Positions 52,515 through 61,001 of a stretch of 64,000 nucleotides of DNA are shown piece by piece; the stretch's first letter is position 1, and each line of letters begins with the position of its first letter. Below the pieces are notes generated by a model. That model was not told where the DNA came from. It saw only the letters and a program-made list of their open reading frames with translations, and searched no databases. A program made the translations under genes and the position numbers. The DNA comes from PALSA-1353 sp050014015. GTDB taxonomy: Bacteria > Planctomycetota > Phycisphaerae > Tepidisphaerales > Tepidisphaeraceae. The stretch is taken from positions 3,810 through 67,809 of the forward strand of contig JBEKEC010000028.1 of the NCBI GenBank assembly GCA_050014015.1, given 5' to 3'.

Positions 52515-53609
52515 ATGCGTGTGGACGGCGTGCCAATGCGAACCATCTGGCCTGAGTCGGGGGCGGCCGTGGGGATCATCGACCAGACGCGGTTGCCGCA
52601 CGCGCTGGTGACGCTTTCGCTGCGATCTTCCGAAGAGGTGGCGGAGGCAATCCGAACCATGCGGGTGCGCGGCGCTCCGTTGATCGGAGCGGCGGCGGCG
52701 TATGGGGTGGCGCTGGCGGTGGCGGCCGATCCGTCAGATGCGTCGTTGCATCGGGCCGATCAACTCCTGGCGGCGACACGGCCAACGGCGGTTAATCTCC
52801 GGTGGGCGCTGGACCGGTGCCGCAGAGAACTGGCGCCGCTGAAGCTGGGCGATCGGGCCAAGGCGGCATGGCGGCTGGCGGGGCTCATCTGCGATGAAGA
52901 CGTGGCCATGAACCAGGCGATCGGCAAGCATGGGTTAGCGCTGCTGAACGCGCGGCGGCGGGGGGATCGTCCGATCCAAATCCTGACGCATTGCAACGCG
53001 GGATGGCTGGCGACGGTGGATGTCGGCACGGCGACGGCGCCGATTTACGCGGCGCATGATGCCGGGATCAACGTGCACGTGTGGGTCGATGAAACGCGGC
53101 CGCGCAACCAGGGGGCCAGTCTGACGGCGTGGGAACTGGGGCGGCATGGCGTGCCACATACCGTGATCGCGGATAGTGCCGGGGGACATCTCATGCGGAT
53201 TGGAAAGGTCGATCTCTGCATCGTGGGGAGCGACCGGACGGCGGCCAATGGGGACTTGGCAAATAAGATCGGGACGTACCTTCAGGCGCTGGCGGCAAAG
53301 GATAATGGTGTGCCGTTTTACGTGGCGCTTCCGTCGCCGTCGATCGACTGGAGCCTAAGCGACGGGGGAAAAATCCCGATCGAGGAGCGCGACCCGGCGG
53401 AAGTCACGCGGATTTCCGGGATGACCGCCGATGGGGCGATGGCGACGGTGCGGCTCACGCCCGAATCCAGCCCGGCGGCGAATTGGGGATTCGACGTCAC
53501 TCCGGGCCGGCTGGTCACGGGGCTGATTACGGAGCGCGGCGTCTGCGCGGCGTCGAGCGCGGGACTGGCGGAACTGTTTCCCGAGCGGCGGGGGTTGGAA
53601 CATGCGTAG
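52515..53609 (+). CDS. mtnA: S-methyl-5-thioribose-1-phosphate isomerase
   Basis: Isomerises 5-methylthioribose 1-phosphate to 5-methylthioribulose 1-phosphate in methionine salvage. The 364-residue protein has catalytic Cys160 (THCNAGWLAT) and Asp240 (GSDRTAANGD), exactly at the positions used in the Bacillus enzyme. Other family motifs: TMRVRGAPLIGAAAAYGVAL and VHVWVDETRPRNQGASLT (usually VDETRP). I chose the start 52515, preceded by CAGGAG at a 6-base spacing. Its end overlaps the next gene by 8 bp, so it is translationally coupled to the aldolase/dehydrogenase fusion. Confidence 0.95.
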   Translation: MRVDGVPMRTIWPESGAAVGIIDQTRLPHALVTLSLRSSEEVAEAIRTMRVRGAPLIGAAAAYGVALAVAADPSDASLHRADQLLAATRPTAVNLRWALDRCRRELAPLKLGDRAKAAWRLAGLICDEDVAMNQAIGKHGLALLNARRRGDRPIQILTHCNAGWLATVDVGTATAPIYAAHDAGINVHVWVDETRPRNQGASLTAWELGRHGVPHTVIADSAGGHLMRIGKVDLCIVGSDRTAANGDLANKIGTYLQALAAKDNGVPFYVALPSPSIDWSLSDGGKIPIEERDPAEVTRISGMTADGAMATVRLTPESSPAANWGFDVTPGRLVTGLITERGVCAASSAGLAELFPERRGLEHA

Positions 53610-55698
53610 CGGATGGGTCGATCAGGACGCGCAGCGGTGCGTAGACCAGTACGGCGCGGCGGGCGTCAATCGGGATCTAGCGCTTCGCGTTTACACCTCG
53701 CGATTGCTGGGGCGCGATCCGAAATTGGTTCTGCATGGCGGGGGGAATACATCGGTTAAAACCATTGGCCGCGATCTGCTGGGCGAGACGATCGAAGTGA
53801 TTCACGTCAAGGGAAGCGGCTGGGACATGGCGGAAATTGAGCCGGCGGGTTTGCCGGCGGTGCGGCTGGCGCCGCTGCGGAAAACGCGGGCCTTGGCCGC
53901 GCTGGGCGATGAGGAAATGGTCGCGATCCTGCGGTCAAACCTGGTCGATCCCGCGGCGCCGACGCCGTCGGTGGAGACGCTTCTGCACGCTTTCCTGCCG
54001 CATAAGTTCATCGATCATACGCATTCCAGCGCGGTCCTGAGCATCGCCAATCAATCGGAGGGTGAAACCATCTGCCGCCAGGTGTACGGGGAACGGGCGG
54101 CGCTGGTGCCGTACGTGATGCCGGGGTTTGCGCTTTCCATCCGGGCGGCACAGGTTTATGAAGCGCAGCCACAGGTGGAGGGATTGATCCTGCTGCATCA
54201 TGGCATCTTCACGTTTGGCCAGACGGCGCGGGAATCCTATGAGCGAATGATCGCCCTGGTGAGTCTGGCGGAGGAACGGCGGCCGGCGGGAAAGACGCAG
54301 GTGTTTGTCGCGGCTGATTTGCCGCGGGAAAGCGCGCCGGTGGCGCAGATTGCGCCGATGGCGCAGATTGCGCCGATGGCGCAGATTGCGCCGATCGTGC
54401 GGGGAGCGTGCAGCATTCCCGATCCATCGGCGCAGGGGGCATATCGGCGAATGGTGCTGGATTTCCGAACCAGTCCGATCATTCTGCAATATGTCAATGG
54501 ACGCGAGCTTGGGCGATATAGCCAGTCGGGCGTGGTGACGCCGGATCACACCATCCGCACGAAGAATCGACCGCTCATTGCGCCGCCTGTTCCACTGCCG
54601 CTGGCGAAGTCGTTCGCCGAAGAGTTGCGCGCGGCAGTTCAGCGTTACGTGACGGAATACCAGGCTTATTTCGCGCGGCAGAATGGGAGGCAGAAGACTC
54701 CCAAGCGGCAGCTCGATCCGATGCCTCGCGTCGTTCTGGTTCCGGGGTTGGGATTGTTCGGGCTGGGGCATAATGCCAAGGATGCGCGCATCGCGGCGGA
54801 TATCGCCGAATCGACGGTTCAGACGATCACCGACGCCGAGGCGATCGGGCGGTTTGAATCCCTGCCGGAAAATGATCTGTTTGACATGGAGTATTGGTCG
54901 CTGGAACAGGCGAAGCTGGGGAAGAGCGTTCCCAAGCCGCTGGCGGGACAAATTGCGGCGATCACCGGCGGCGGGGGGACGATCGGGGCGGCGACGGGGA
55001 AACTTTTCGCGGACAACGGAGCGGAAGTGGCGCTGCTCGACCTGGACGAGCCCGCGGCGCAGACCGCGGCGCGGCGGATCGGCGGGGCGGCATTGGCCGT
55101 TCGATGCGACGTGACGGATGGGGCGTCGGTGGGGGCGGCGTTCGAGGCGGTGGCGGCGAGATTCGGGGGCGTGGATATCGCCGTATCCAACGCGGGGGCG
55201 GCGTGGCAGGGACGAATCGGGGAAGTCGATGAAGCGGTCCTTCGCCGCAGTTTCGAGATCAATTTCTTCGCGCATCAGAAAATCGCGCAGGCGGCGGTGC
55301 GCCTCATGCTGGCACAGGGAACGGGCGGGGCGTTGCTGTTCAATGTTTCCAAGCAGGCCGTCAATCCGGGGGCGGATTTTGGGCCCTATGGGCTGCCCAA
55401 GGCGGCGACGCTCTTTCTTGTGCGGCAATATGCGCTGGATTACGGCAGGGACGGCATTCGCGCCAATGCGGTCAACGCCGATCGAGTTCGATCAGGGTTG
55501 CTGACGCCCCAGATGATCGCCGCTCGCTCGGCGGCGCGCGGGATGTCCGAACAGGACTACATGGCCGGCAATCTGCTGATGCGCGAGGTGACGGCCCAGG
55601 ACGTGGCGCAAGCTTTTCTGCATCATGCTCTGGCGTTGAAGACGACGGCGGACGTGACGACCGTGGATGGCGGGAATATCGCGGCGGCGCTGCGATAG
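53602..55698 (+). CDS. class II aldolase / short-chain dehydrogenase fusion
   Basis: A 698-residue bifunctional protein. Residues about 1-300: class II aldolase (fuculose-phosphate aldolase-type) with LVLHGGGNTSVK, zinc-site HTHSSAVL and LHHGIFTFG. A linker contains a triple repeat of VAQIAP/MAQIAP units encoded by three near-identical 18-bp repeats (54343-54396). About 450-698: NAD(P)-dependent short-chain dehydrogenase with AAITGGGGTIGAATGKL and a YGLPKAA catalytic motif (YxxxK). Homologues act as rhamnulose-1-phosphate aldolase plus lactaldehyde dehydrogenase. The overlap with mtnA suggests a substrate such as 5-methylthioribulose or 5-deoxyribulose 1-phosphate. Its last 171 bp is duplicated at 58204. 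Confidence 0.9.
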   Translation: MRSGWVDQDAQRCVDQYGAAGVNRDLALRVYTSRLLGRDPKLVLHGGGNTSVKTIGRDLLGETIEVIHVKGSGWDMAEIEPAGLPAVRLAPLRKTRALAALGDEEMVAILRSNLVDPAAPTPSVETLLHAFLPHKFIDHTHSSAVLSIANQSEGETICRQVYGERAALVPYVMPGFALSIRAAQVYEAQPQVEGLILLHHGIFTFGQTARESYERMIALVSLAEERRPAGKTQVFVAADLPRESAPVAQIAPMAQIAPMAQIAPIVRGACSIPDPSAQGAYRRMVLDFRTSPIILQYVNGRELGRYSQSGVVTPDHTIRTKNRPLIAPPVPLPLAKSFAEELRAAVQRYVTEYQAYFARQNGRQKTPKRQLDPMPRVVLVPGLGLFGLGHNAKDARIAADIAESTVQTITDAEAIGRFESLPENDLFDMEYWSLEQAKLGKSVPKPLAGQIAAITGGGGTIGAATGKLFADNGAEVALLDLDEPAAQTAARRIGGAALAVRCDVTDGASVGAAFEAVAARFGGVDIAVSNAGAAWQGRIGEVDEAVLRRSFEINFFAHQKIAQAAVRLMLAQGTGGALLFNVSKQAVNPGADFGPYGLPKAATLFLVRQYALDYGRDGIRANAVNADRVRSGLLTPQMIAARSAARGMSEQDYMAGNLLMREVTAQDVAQAFLHHALALKTTADVTTVDGGNIAAALR

Positions 55699-55701
55699 GG
55701 A
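55531..55701 (+). repeat. 171-bp direct repeat, copy A (end of the aldolase-dehydrogenase gene)
   Basis: Covers the last 56 codons and stop of the fusion gene. The copy at 58204-58374 matches at 166 of 171 positions by my hand count, without gaps. Confidence 0.9.
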
Positions 55702-55804
55702 GTGGGGTCAACCAGTCGCGGGAATTCCGAAAGTTATCGCGGGCGATATTCTTACGCCTGCCGGCCACATCAGAAAGAAGATACGGTCCATGTATCGGAC
55801 ACGA

Positions 55805-57337
55805 TTATTGTCCGTGCTGGGCATAGACGCCAAGCAGGTCGATGCCGTAGCAGCGGACGGAAAACACCGGCGGGGAATGAAACTGGGGCAACACGTCCCC
55901 GCGCCAGCAGCCGACCAGGACATAATCCGCTTTGTCCCTGTCCGACACCGGTGTGAGGCTTTTCCGAAGACCGTAATTACGCAGCATGCGGGTGGCTTTG
56001 TCGGCCATCGTAACGGTGGCATGGAGCGGCGCATGGGCATTGAGCCATTGGACGCCCTGAGTGTAAACCGAACCCCAGCCATAGAAATCAAAATAATCGG
56101 GGAGTTTCGGCCCCGGAATCAGCATTCGCACGGGTTCGTTGAGATAAAACCCCTCGTACGGATGACACTGCATGACTTGCCAACCCGACCATGCAATCGC
56201 GGCACAAAAGACAGCCGGAGCCAGCTTGTAGCTCATCTGGCCTTTCCAGCGCGTGAGCAATTCGTCCACGGCGAACCCGGCCATTATGGCCAAGGCGGGC
56301 ACGATGAGAAAAACATGCCGCATCCCTTCATACCTGACGATGCCGGGCAACATCCGCGGCAGCGCCGGGAACAAAATCCAGCACCACAGGAGTCCGTGTT
56401 CGAAGGCATGATCCACCTTGAGCAGGCTTCGCAGCGAACAAAGCGATCCCGCGCACATTGTTGCAAGCAGAATCAGCGGCGTGACCGCGATGAGCTGCAT
56501 GGGAATATAATGCCAGGGAAGATGATTCATCGGATATTTGTGGCCGAGATACGATAACTGTGTGGTCCTGAAATCCCCGGCAAAATCCGAGACGGAATGG
56601 AACAGATGCAGCGGATCCCTCCACAGTTCGGGCCAGAACAGATAGATGAATAACGTGGAGGAGCAGATGAACCATCCCAGTTTACGAAGGTCGGAAAACC
56701 GATGGTCGCCGCGCAGACTTCTGGTGAGCCACGGGATCAGAAAAATCGGCAGCAGGAAAAGTCCGTCCAGTTTCGCGGTGACGGCCAGAGCAAATCCCAA
56801 TCCGGCCAGAATCCAGTATCGGGTTTGACCGCGACGGGCGGCCAGATTCAACAGCAGCAGAGCCAGCGTGCCCAATACCATCACCGGAACGTCCTTGGCA
56901 TTGAAATGGGCGTGGGCGATGAAGCGCGGAAAAAACACCATGAAAACCTCGGCAACCAGTCCCACCACCGGATTGAACAGAAGTTTTCCGAGATAGAACA
57001 GCACGAGCAGTCCGGCGCTGGCGGTCAGCAGATTGAGGAAATGTCCCGCGGGTATTGGTTTCCAGCCAAAGTATTTGGTTAGTACGCGCGACACGCCGTA
57101 ATTGCAGGTCGCATAGAACGACGGATGATTGTGAAGCGTGCCAGGCGCGAAATCGCTTTTGGCTTCGGTAGCCGGCCAAATCATTCCGGCGACCAAAGCA
57201 ACGGTTTGGCGTCCCCTTTCCATGCCCGACGGTTCGTCATAGCTCAGGCCATAGCGGCCGATTTGCGCGAGGTTGAATGCAAGAAAGGCGATTGCGATTG
57301 TAATCGCCCCAAACGCGGGCTTGTATGCCACGGACAT
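55805..57337 (-). CDS. GT39-like membrane glycosyltransferase
   Basis: A 510-residue integral membrane protein with about 10-12 hydrophobic helices, of the PMT/ArnT type (GT-C fold), which transfers a sugar from a polyprenyl phosphate to an acceptor outside the membrane. The first extracytoplasmic loop has GLSYDEPSGMERGRQ with the Asp-Glu pair typical of the catalytic site; HPSFYATCNYGVSRVL and HFNAKDVPVMVLGTLALL also fit the family. GIVRYEGMRHVFLIVPALAI lies near the C-terminal half. I chose ATG 57337; a TTG at 57376 would add 13 residues. It lies between the two 171-bp repeats, on the opposite strand to the operon it interrupts. Confidence 0.82.
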   Translation of the reverse strand: MSVAYKPAFGAITIAIAFLAFNLAQIGRYGLSYDEPSGMERGRQTVALVAGMIWPATEAKSDFAPGTLHNHPSFYATCNYGVSRVLTKYFGWKPIPAGHFLNLLTASAGLLVLFYLGKLLFNPVVGLVAEVFMVFFPRFIAHAHFNAKDVPVMVLGTLALLLLNLAARRGQTRYWILAGLGFALAVTAKLDGLFLLPIFLIPWLTRSLRGDHRFSDLRKLGWFICSSTLFIYLFWPELWRDPLHLFHSVSDFAGDFRTTQLSYLGHKYPMNHLPWHYIPMQLIAVTPLILLATMCAGSLCSLRSLLKVDHAFEHGLLWCWILFPALPRMLPGIVRYEGMRHVFLIVPALAIMAGFAVDELLTRWKGQMSYKLAPAVFCAAIAWSGWQVMQCHPYEGFYLNEPVRMLIPGPKLPDYFDFYGWGSVYTQGVQWLNAHAPLHATVTMADKATRMLRNYGLRKSLTPVSDRDKADYVLVGCWRGDVLPQFHSPPVFSVRCYGIDLLGVYAQHGQ

Positions 57338-57671
57338 CGCGCCGCCCGCAAATTGATATCGAAAAACGTTTGGCAAGGCGGCATTTTACACGCGGCGGCC
57401 TGCGGGAAGAATACCCGTCTTTTACAGGCGATGGCGGGGACTGATTAATTCCCTGGCCTGCCGGGCTGATCGGCCTGGCGGCGCAAAGCGTTCAACAGAC
57501 GACCGACCGTATGAGCCAGCTTTATGAGCAAGGTGCGAATGATGTTCGCATCGGCCAGTACGTTCGCCGCTCGTGGGCGTGGGTGCGGGCGGCATTTGCA
57601 GGGAGTTTCCGCCGGAACTGTTGCCGGTTACCTTGCAGGAGGCGTTGGGGTGCAACGGGTTGATGATCCCG
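57338..57671. other. intergenic region with a short orphan coding-like stretch
   Basis: About 330 bp between the glycosyltransferase start and the PEP-CTERM remnant. On the plus strand from about 57446 a frame reads QSVQQTTDRMSQLYEQG and GQYVRRSWAWVRAAF, with plausible protein-like composition but no start and no known family, so it may be a gene fragment. No convincing promoter or terminator is visible. Confidence 0.35.
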
Positions 57672-58196
57672 CTAGGCGATCTGTCGCCGCCGGCGGCGCA
57701 AGTTCAGGCCGCAAACAGCAATGGCCACGAGGCCGAGGCTGGCGGGTTCCGGAAGGTCAACGGATGTGCCGGAGTAGGTATCAACACTGCCGGGTGTCAG
57801 TGACAGCGTCCCCGTCCCCTCGGGATCGGCGGGACCGGCAACGAAAAAAGTCGAGCCCGGTGAGCCTGTGAAGAAGAAACCGCCCAGACCCGCGCCTGGG
57901 ATTACCGGGCCGGCGGGGAAGGACACGGTGTCGCTATCGGAGTTGAAGGTGTAATCCAGATAATACCCATTCACCTTGATCGGGCCGTTGGGGAAGACCT
58001 GCGTATGGGTCATGCGTGTGTACTGTTGCCAAGTCGGATTAGCGGGTTCTGCAAGGGCGGGATATCCCATCGATTCGGTCCAGTCCGTGGCGTTGATGGC
58101 TTCGGCGGTCCAACCTGAGTTCGTCGTCGTGGGAGTGCCGCCGGTTCGCTTCTTTCCATGATGGCTTCCCCCGCCGCCCTCGCCAGCGTTTTGGGC
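57672..58196 (-). pseudogene. 5'-truncated PEP-CTERM surface-protein gene
   Basis: The C-terminal end is a classic PEP-CTERM sorting signal: DLPEPASLGLVAIAVCGLNL followed by five arginines. Upstream is a short extracytoplasmic domain: WTAEAINATDWTESMGY, PTWQQYTRMTHTQVFPNGP, then beta-rich Gly/Ser/Thr segments. The frame continues upstream to about 58196 but contains no signal peptide; it then runs antisense into the 171-bp aldolase repeat. I infer that the start and signal peptide were removed when that repeat joined. A start at ATG 58070 would leave an unexported protein. Confidence 0.7.
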
Positions 58197-58203
58197 GCGC
58201 TCC

Positions 58204-58374
58204 GCGGCGCGCGGGATGTCCGAACAGGACTACATGGCCGGCAATCTGCTGATGAGCGAGGTGACGGCGCAGGACGTGGCGCAAGCTTTTCTGCATCATG
58301 CCCTCGCCTTGAAGACGACGGCGGACGTGACGACCGTGGATGGCGGGAATATCGCGGCGGCGCTGCGATAGGGA
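58204..58374 (+). pseudogene. duplicated 3' end of the aldolase-dehydrogenase gene (repeat copy B)
   Basis: 171 bp that repeats 55531-55701 with 5 mismatches and no gap, including the stop codon (TAG at 58369-58371). It reads GMSEQDYMAGNLLMSEVTA, then AQAFLHHALALKTTAD. There is no upstream coding part, so it is a fragment. It ends just before the alcohol-dehydrogenase gene, in the same orientation. Confidence 0.9.
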
Positions 58375-58419
58375 CCAGCCGTGCGTGACCGGCACGCGCA
58401 ATTCTGGCAGAATATTCGC

Positions 58420-59466
58420 ATGCGCGGCGTTCGACTCCACGGCCCGGCCGACCTTCGACTGGAAGAGATCCCCAGCCCCGCCGACCCCGCGCCCGGACAA
58501 GCCCTGATCCGCGTGAAGGCGGTGGGGATTTGCGGCAGCGATCTTCACACGTACCAGGATGGCCGGATCGGTACGACGATCCTGCAAAGCCCGCTGGTGC
58601 TGGGCCACGAATTCGCCGCTGTCGTCGAGGCCGTGGGCGATGGTGCGGTCGATGGGAATGGCCAGCCGCTCGTTGCCGGCGAGGCCGTCGCCGTCGATCC
58701 AGCTCAGCCCTGTCACCAGTGCGAACTTTGCCGCATGGGGCATCCAAACCTCTGCCTGGACCTCCACTTTGCCGGACTCTGGCCCGATGATGGGGCTTTG
58801 CGCGAGCGGATGCTCGTTCCGGCATCCACTTGTTTCGTATTGCCGGACAAGACGGACTTTGGGGTTGGCGCGCTGCTCGAAACCTTCGGCGTCGCGCTTC
58901 ACGCGATCGACCTGGCGAAAATCCGGGTTGGCAACAGCGTGGCCATTCTGGGCGCGGGGCCGATCGGACTGTGCATTCTCCAAGCCGCCCGGCTCGCCGG
59001 AGCAACTCCCATTTACGTCACCGACAAATTCGCCTGGCGCCTGGAACTGGCCGAGAAGCTCGGCGCGATCCCCGTCAACTGCGATCAGACCGATCCCGCC
59101 GCGGCGGTGATCTCGGCGACCGGCGGACGCGGCGTGGACATCGCCATCGAAGCCGCCTGGGCTGACCAATCCATCCAGCAAGCCGCCGACATGGCCCGCC
59201 AGGGCGGCCGCCTGGTTCTGGTGGGAATCCCCGGCGACGATCGCCTGACGCTGCGTCACTCCGTCGCCCGCCGCAAGGGCCTGAGCATCTACCTAGTCCG
59301 GCGGATGAAGCACGTCTATTCGCGAGCCATCGATCTGCATCGCCGCGGCCGGATTGACATGGCAAGCCTTATCAGTCAGCGATTCCCGCTGGAAAAAGCG
59401 GCCGAGGCGTTTGCGCTCAATGCGCGATATGCTCCGAAAGTCGTGAAGATCATCATCGATATCTGA
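58420..59466 (+). CDS. zinc-dependent alcohol/sorbitol dehydrogenase-like protein
   Basis: A medium-chain dehydrogenase of 348 residues. Catalytic zinc ligands: Cys38 (GICGSDLHTY) and His63-Glu64 (LGHEFA). Structural zinc cysteines: 98, 101, 104 and 112 (PCHQCELCRMGHPNLC). Nucleotide loop: GAGPIGLCIL. It belongs to the sorbitol/threonine dehydrogenase-like group; the substrate is unknown. ATG 58420 gives the normal N-terminus; GTG 58381 would add 13 residues. It directly follows a duplicated end of the aldolase gene, so it was probably once part of the mtnA-aldolase operon. Confidence 0.9.
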   Translation: MRGVRLHGPADLRLEEIPSPADPAPGQALIRVKAVGICGSDLHTYQDGRIGTTILQSPLVLGHEFAAVVEAVGDGAVDGNGQPLVAGEAVAVDPAQPCHQCELCRMGHPNLCLDLHFAGLWPDDGALRERMLVPASTCFVLPDKTDFGVGALLETFGVALHAIDLAKIRVGNSVAILGAGPIGLCILQAARLAGATPIYVTDKFAWRLELAEKLGAIPVNCDQTDPAAAVISATGGRGVDIAIEAAWADQSIQQAADMARQGGRLVLVGIPGDDRLTLRHSVARRKGLSIYLVRRMKHVYSRAIDLHRRGRIDMASLISQRFPLEKAAEAFALNARYAPKVVKIIIDI

Positions 59467-59517
59467 TGCGGCTCGGACCGAAAAAGGCCAAACGCGCAAG
59501 CCTTCGACAATCCAAAT

Positions 59518-59591
59518 CGTTCCCGATAGGGCTCGAACCTATAACCTTCGGCTCCGGAGGCCGACGCTCTGTCCAATTGAGCTACGGGAAC
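59518..59591 (-). tRNA. tRNA-Arg (anticodon CCG)
   Basis: The minus strand folds as a full cloverleaf: acceptor GTTCCCG pairs with CGGGAAC, D-arm GCTCAATTGGACAGAGC, anticodon stem TCGGC / GCCGA with loop CTCCGGA (anticodon CCG), variable AGGTT, and T-arm ATAGG TTCGAGC CCTAT. Discriminator base G; CCA is not encoded. A -35-like TTGCTC and -10-like TATTCT with 17-base spacing lie upstream on the minus strand. Confidence 0.95.
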
Positions 59592-59682
59592 CTGCTTTTC
59601 AAAGAATATCCGCGGTATCTGCGATGAGCAAGACAATGGCTTGGTATCGGTTTGCCGGGTCTGCCCAAACTTCCGGGTGCCG

Positions 59683-59748
59683 AAGACCGGCCGGGGGACC
59701 GGCCGGCTCACTTTCGAAATCGAGCCGGCCGGTCCTCCGGCCGGTTCT
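59683..59748. repeat. GC-rich hairpin (CCGGCCGG units)
   Basis: Arms GACCGGCCGGGGGACCGGCC and GGCCGGTCCTCCGGCCGGTT pair over about 27 bases with a 12-base loop (ACTTTCGAAATC). It is located after the stop of the response-regulator gene on the minus strand and before the tRNA. It may end transcription of the two-component genes or be a REP-type repeat. Flanking it are direct copies of a short GCCCAAACTTCCGGG-like sequence. Confidence 0.7.
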
Positions 59749-59807
59749 TATTGCCCGGATGTTCGGGCACACCCGGTTTGCCAAAACTTCGGGCGGGAGA
59801 TGCCGCA

Positions 59808-61001
59808 TTAAACCGTTCTCCCGAAGCCTACCAGGGAAATGTCGTCATTCTGGCTGCGGCCGGCGGTGAATTGCTTGACGGCCTTGACCACCTGCTCCAC
59901 CAGCAGGCGGGGGGAGTAGGTTCCCCCTTGCACGGCGGCATGCACCCCTTTCGTTTCGAGTTGGAGGTCTTGGAGGTTCATGGCCTCAGTGACGCCATCG
60001 GTGAACGCCAGGATGCTGTCGCCCGGCTCCAGGTGAACCTGGCACGAGGGGTATTTGATGCCGTCGGAGACGCCGAGGGGAAGGCCGGCCGCCTTGCTGC
60101 TGATCGCCTCTCCCACGGTGCGCGTGGCACGGTGGTAAATCAGGGGAGGCGGATGTCCGGCGTTGACCAGCGTTACGGTATGGCTCTCTGGATCGAGGAT
60201 GGCGGCCAGCAGGGTGACGAACCGGCCCGCGAGTCCCAACTGGTTCATCAAAGAGTTGAGCCTGGTGAAGGCGGCCGCGGGATCGGGCTCCGTCAGCATG
60301 CAGAACCGGGCATCGGCGCTGAGCTTGGCCATGAGAAGAGCCGCCGCCACCCCCTTGCCGGCCACGTCCCCGACCAGGACGGCCATGCGCTGCCGCGGCA
60401 AGGGGATGAAGTCGTAATAATCGCCGCCGACCTCATAGGCCGGCTCGTAGTGGGCAAAGAACTCGTAGCCCGGGACTTCGGGGAGCTTCAGCGGCAGGAT
60501 GCCGCGCTGGACTCCGCGGGCCATCTCCAAGTCGAGCTTAAGCCGCTCGCGTGCCAATTCGAGATGGCGGCTGTATTCCTCCAGGTCGATTTGCAAGCGT
60601 CGGAGTTTCAGGTGCGTTTCGACGCGGGCGTGCAATTCTTCCATCTGAAATGGCTTGGTGAGGTAATCCACTCCGCCGAGGGCAAAGGCCTTCACCTTGT
60701 CCAGCGGCTCGGTGAGAGCGCTGATGAAGATGACGGGAATCCCCTTGAGCTTGTCGTCGGCTTTGAGTTGTTCGCACACTTCGTAGCCGTTCATCTCCGG
60801 CATATTGATGTCCAGCAGGATCAAGTCCGGGGGATCACGTCGCGCCGCCTGAAGCGCCAGCTTGCCGCTGGGAACGGGACGGACCTTATACCCGCGGTCC
60901 TTGAGCATGCCGGCCAGCACCTGGAGATTGGCGGGAGTGTCGTCCACTACCAAGATGCTGGCGGGTCGCCCGGCACTGCTATTGGGCTTCTCAGGATTCA
61001 A
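59808..61001 (-). CDS. response regulator with PP2C-type (RsbU/SpoIIE) phosphatase output
   Basis: A 397-residue cytoplasmic protein. Receiver domain at about 14-130 with phosphorylation site Asp64 (LILLDINMPEMNGYEV) and a conserved Lys in YLTKPFQ. A coiled segment (LEEYSRHLELARERLKLDLEMA) links it to a PP2C-type phosphatase (about 185-395): VGGDYYDFIPL, VGDVAGKGVAAALLMA, NAGHPPPL and FTDGVTEAM, which hold the metal-binding aspartates. Such proteins dephosphorylate an anti-anti-sigma factor. Its start overlaps the stop of the hybrid kinase gene (ATGA), so the kinase is the probable upstream partner. Confidence 0.93.
   Translation of the reverse strand: MNPEKPNSSAGRPASILVVDDTPANLQVLAGMLKDRGYKVRPVPSGKLALQAARRDPPDLILLDINMPEMNGYEVCEQLKADDKLKGIPVIFISALTEPLDKVKAFALGGVDYLTKPFQMEELHARVETHLKLRRLQIDLEEYSRHLELARERLKLDLEMARGVQRGILPLKLPEVPGYEFFAHYEPAYEVGGDYYDFIPLPRQRMAVLVGDVAGKGVAAALLMAKLSADARFCMLTEPDPAAAFTRLNSLMNQLGLAGRFVTLLAAILDPESHTVTLVNAGHPPPLIYHRATRTVGEAISSKAAGLPLGVSDGIKYPSCQVHLEPGDSILAFTDGVTEAMNLQDLQLETKGVHAAVQGGTYSPRLLVEQVVKAVKQFTAGRSQNDDISLVGFGRTV

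Noticed and set aside
54343..54396. Triple 18-bp repeat as a possible CRISPR or minisatellite
   Set aside because: Repeats are contiguous without spacers and stay in frame inside a coding sequence.
58010..59259. Two long minus-strand frames over the alcohol dehydrogenase gene
   Set aside because: They cross several unrelated units (tail of the PEP-CTERM gene, the repeat, the dehydrogenase), and the plus strand has complete zinc-site motifs.
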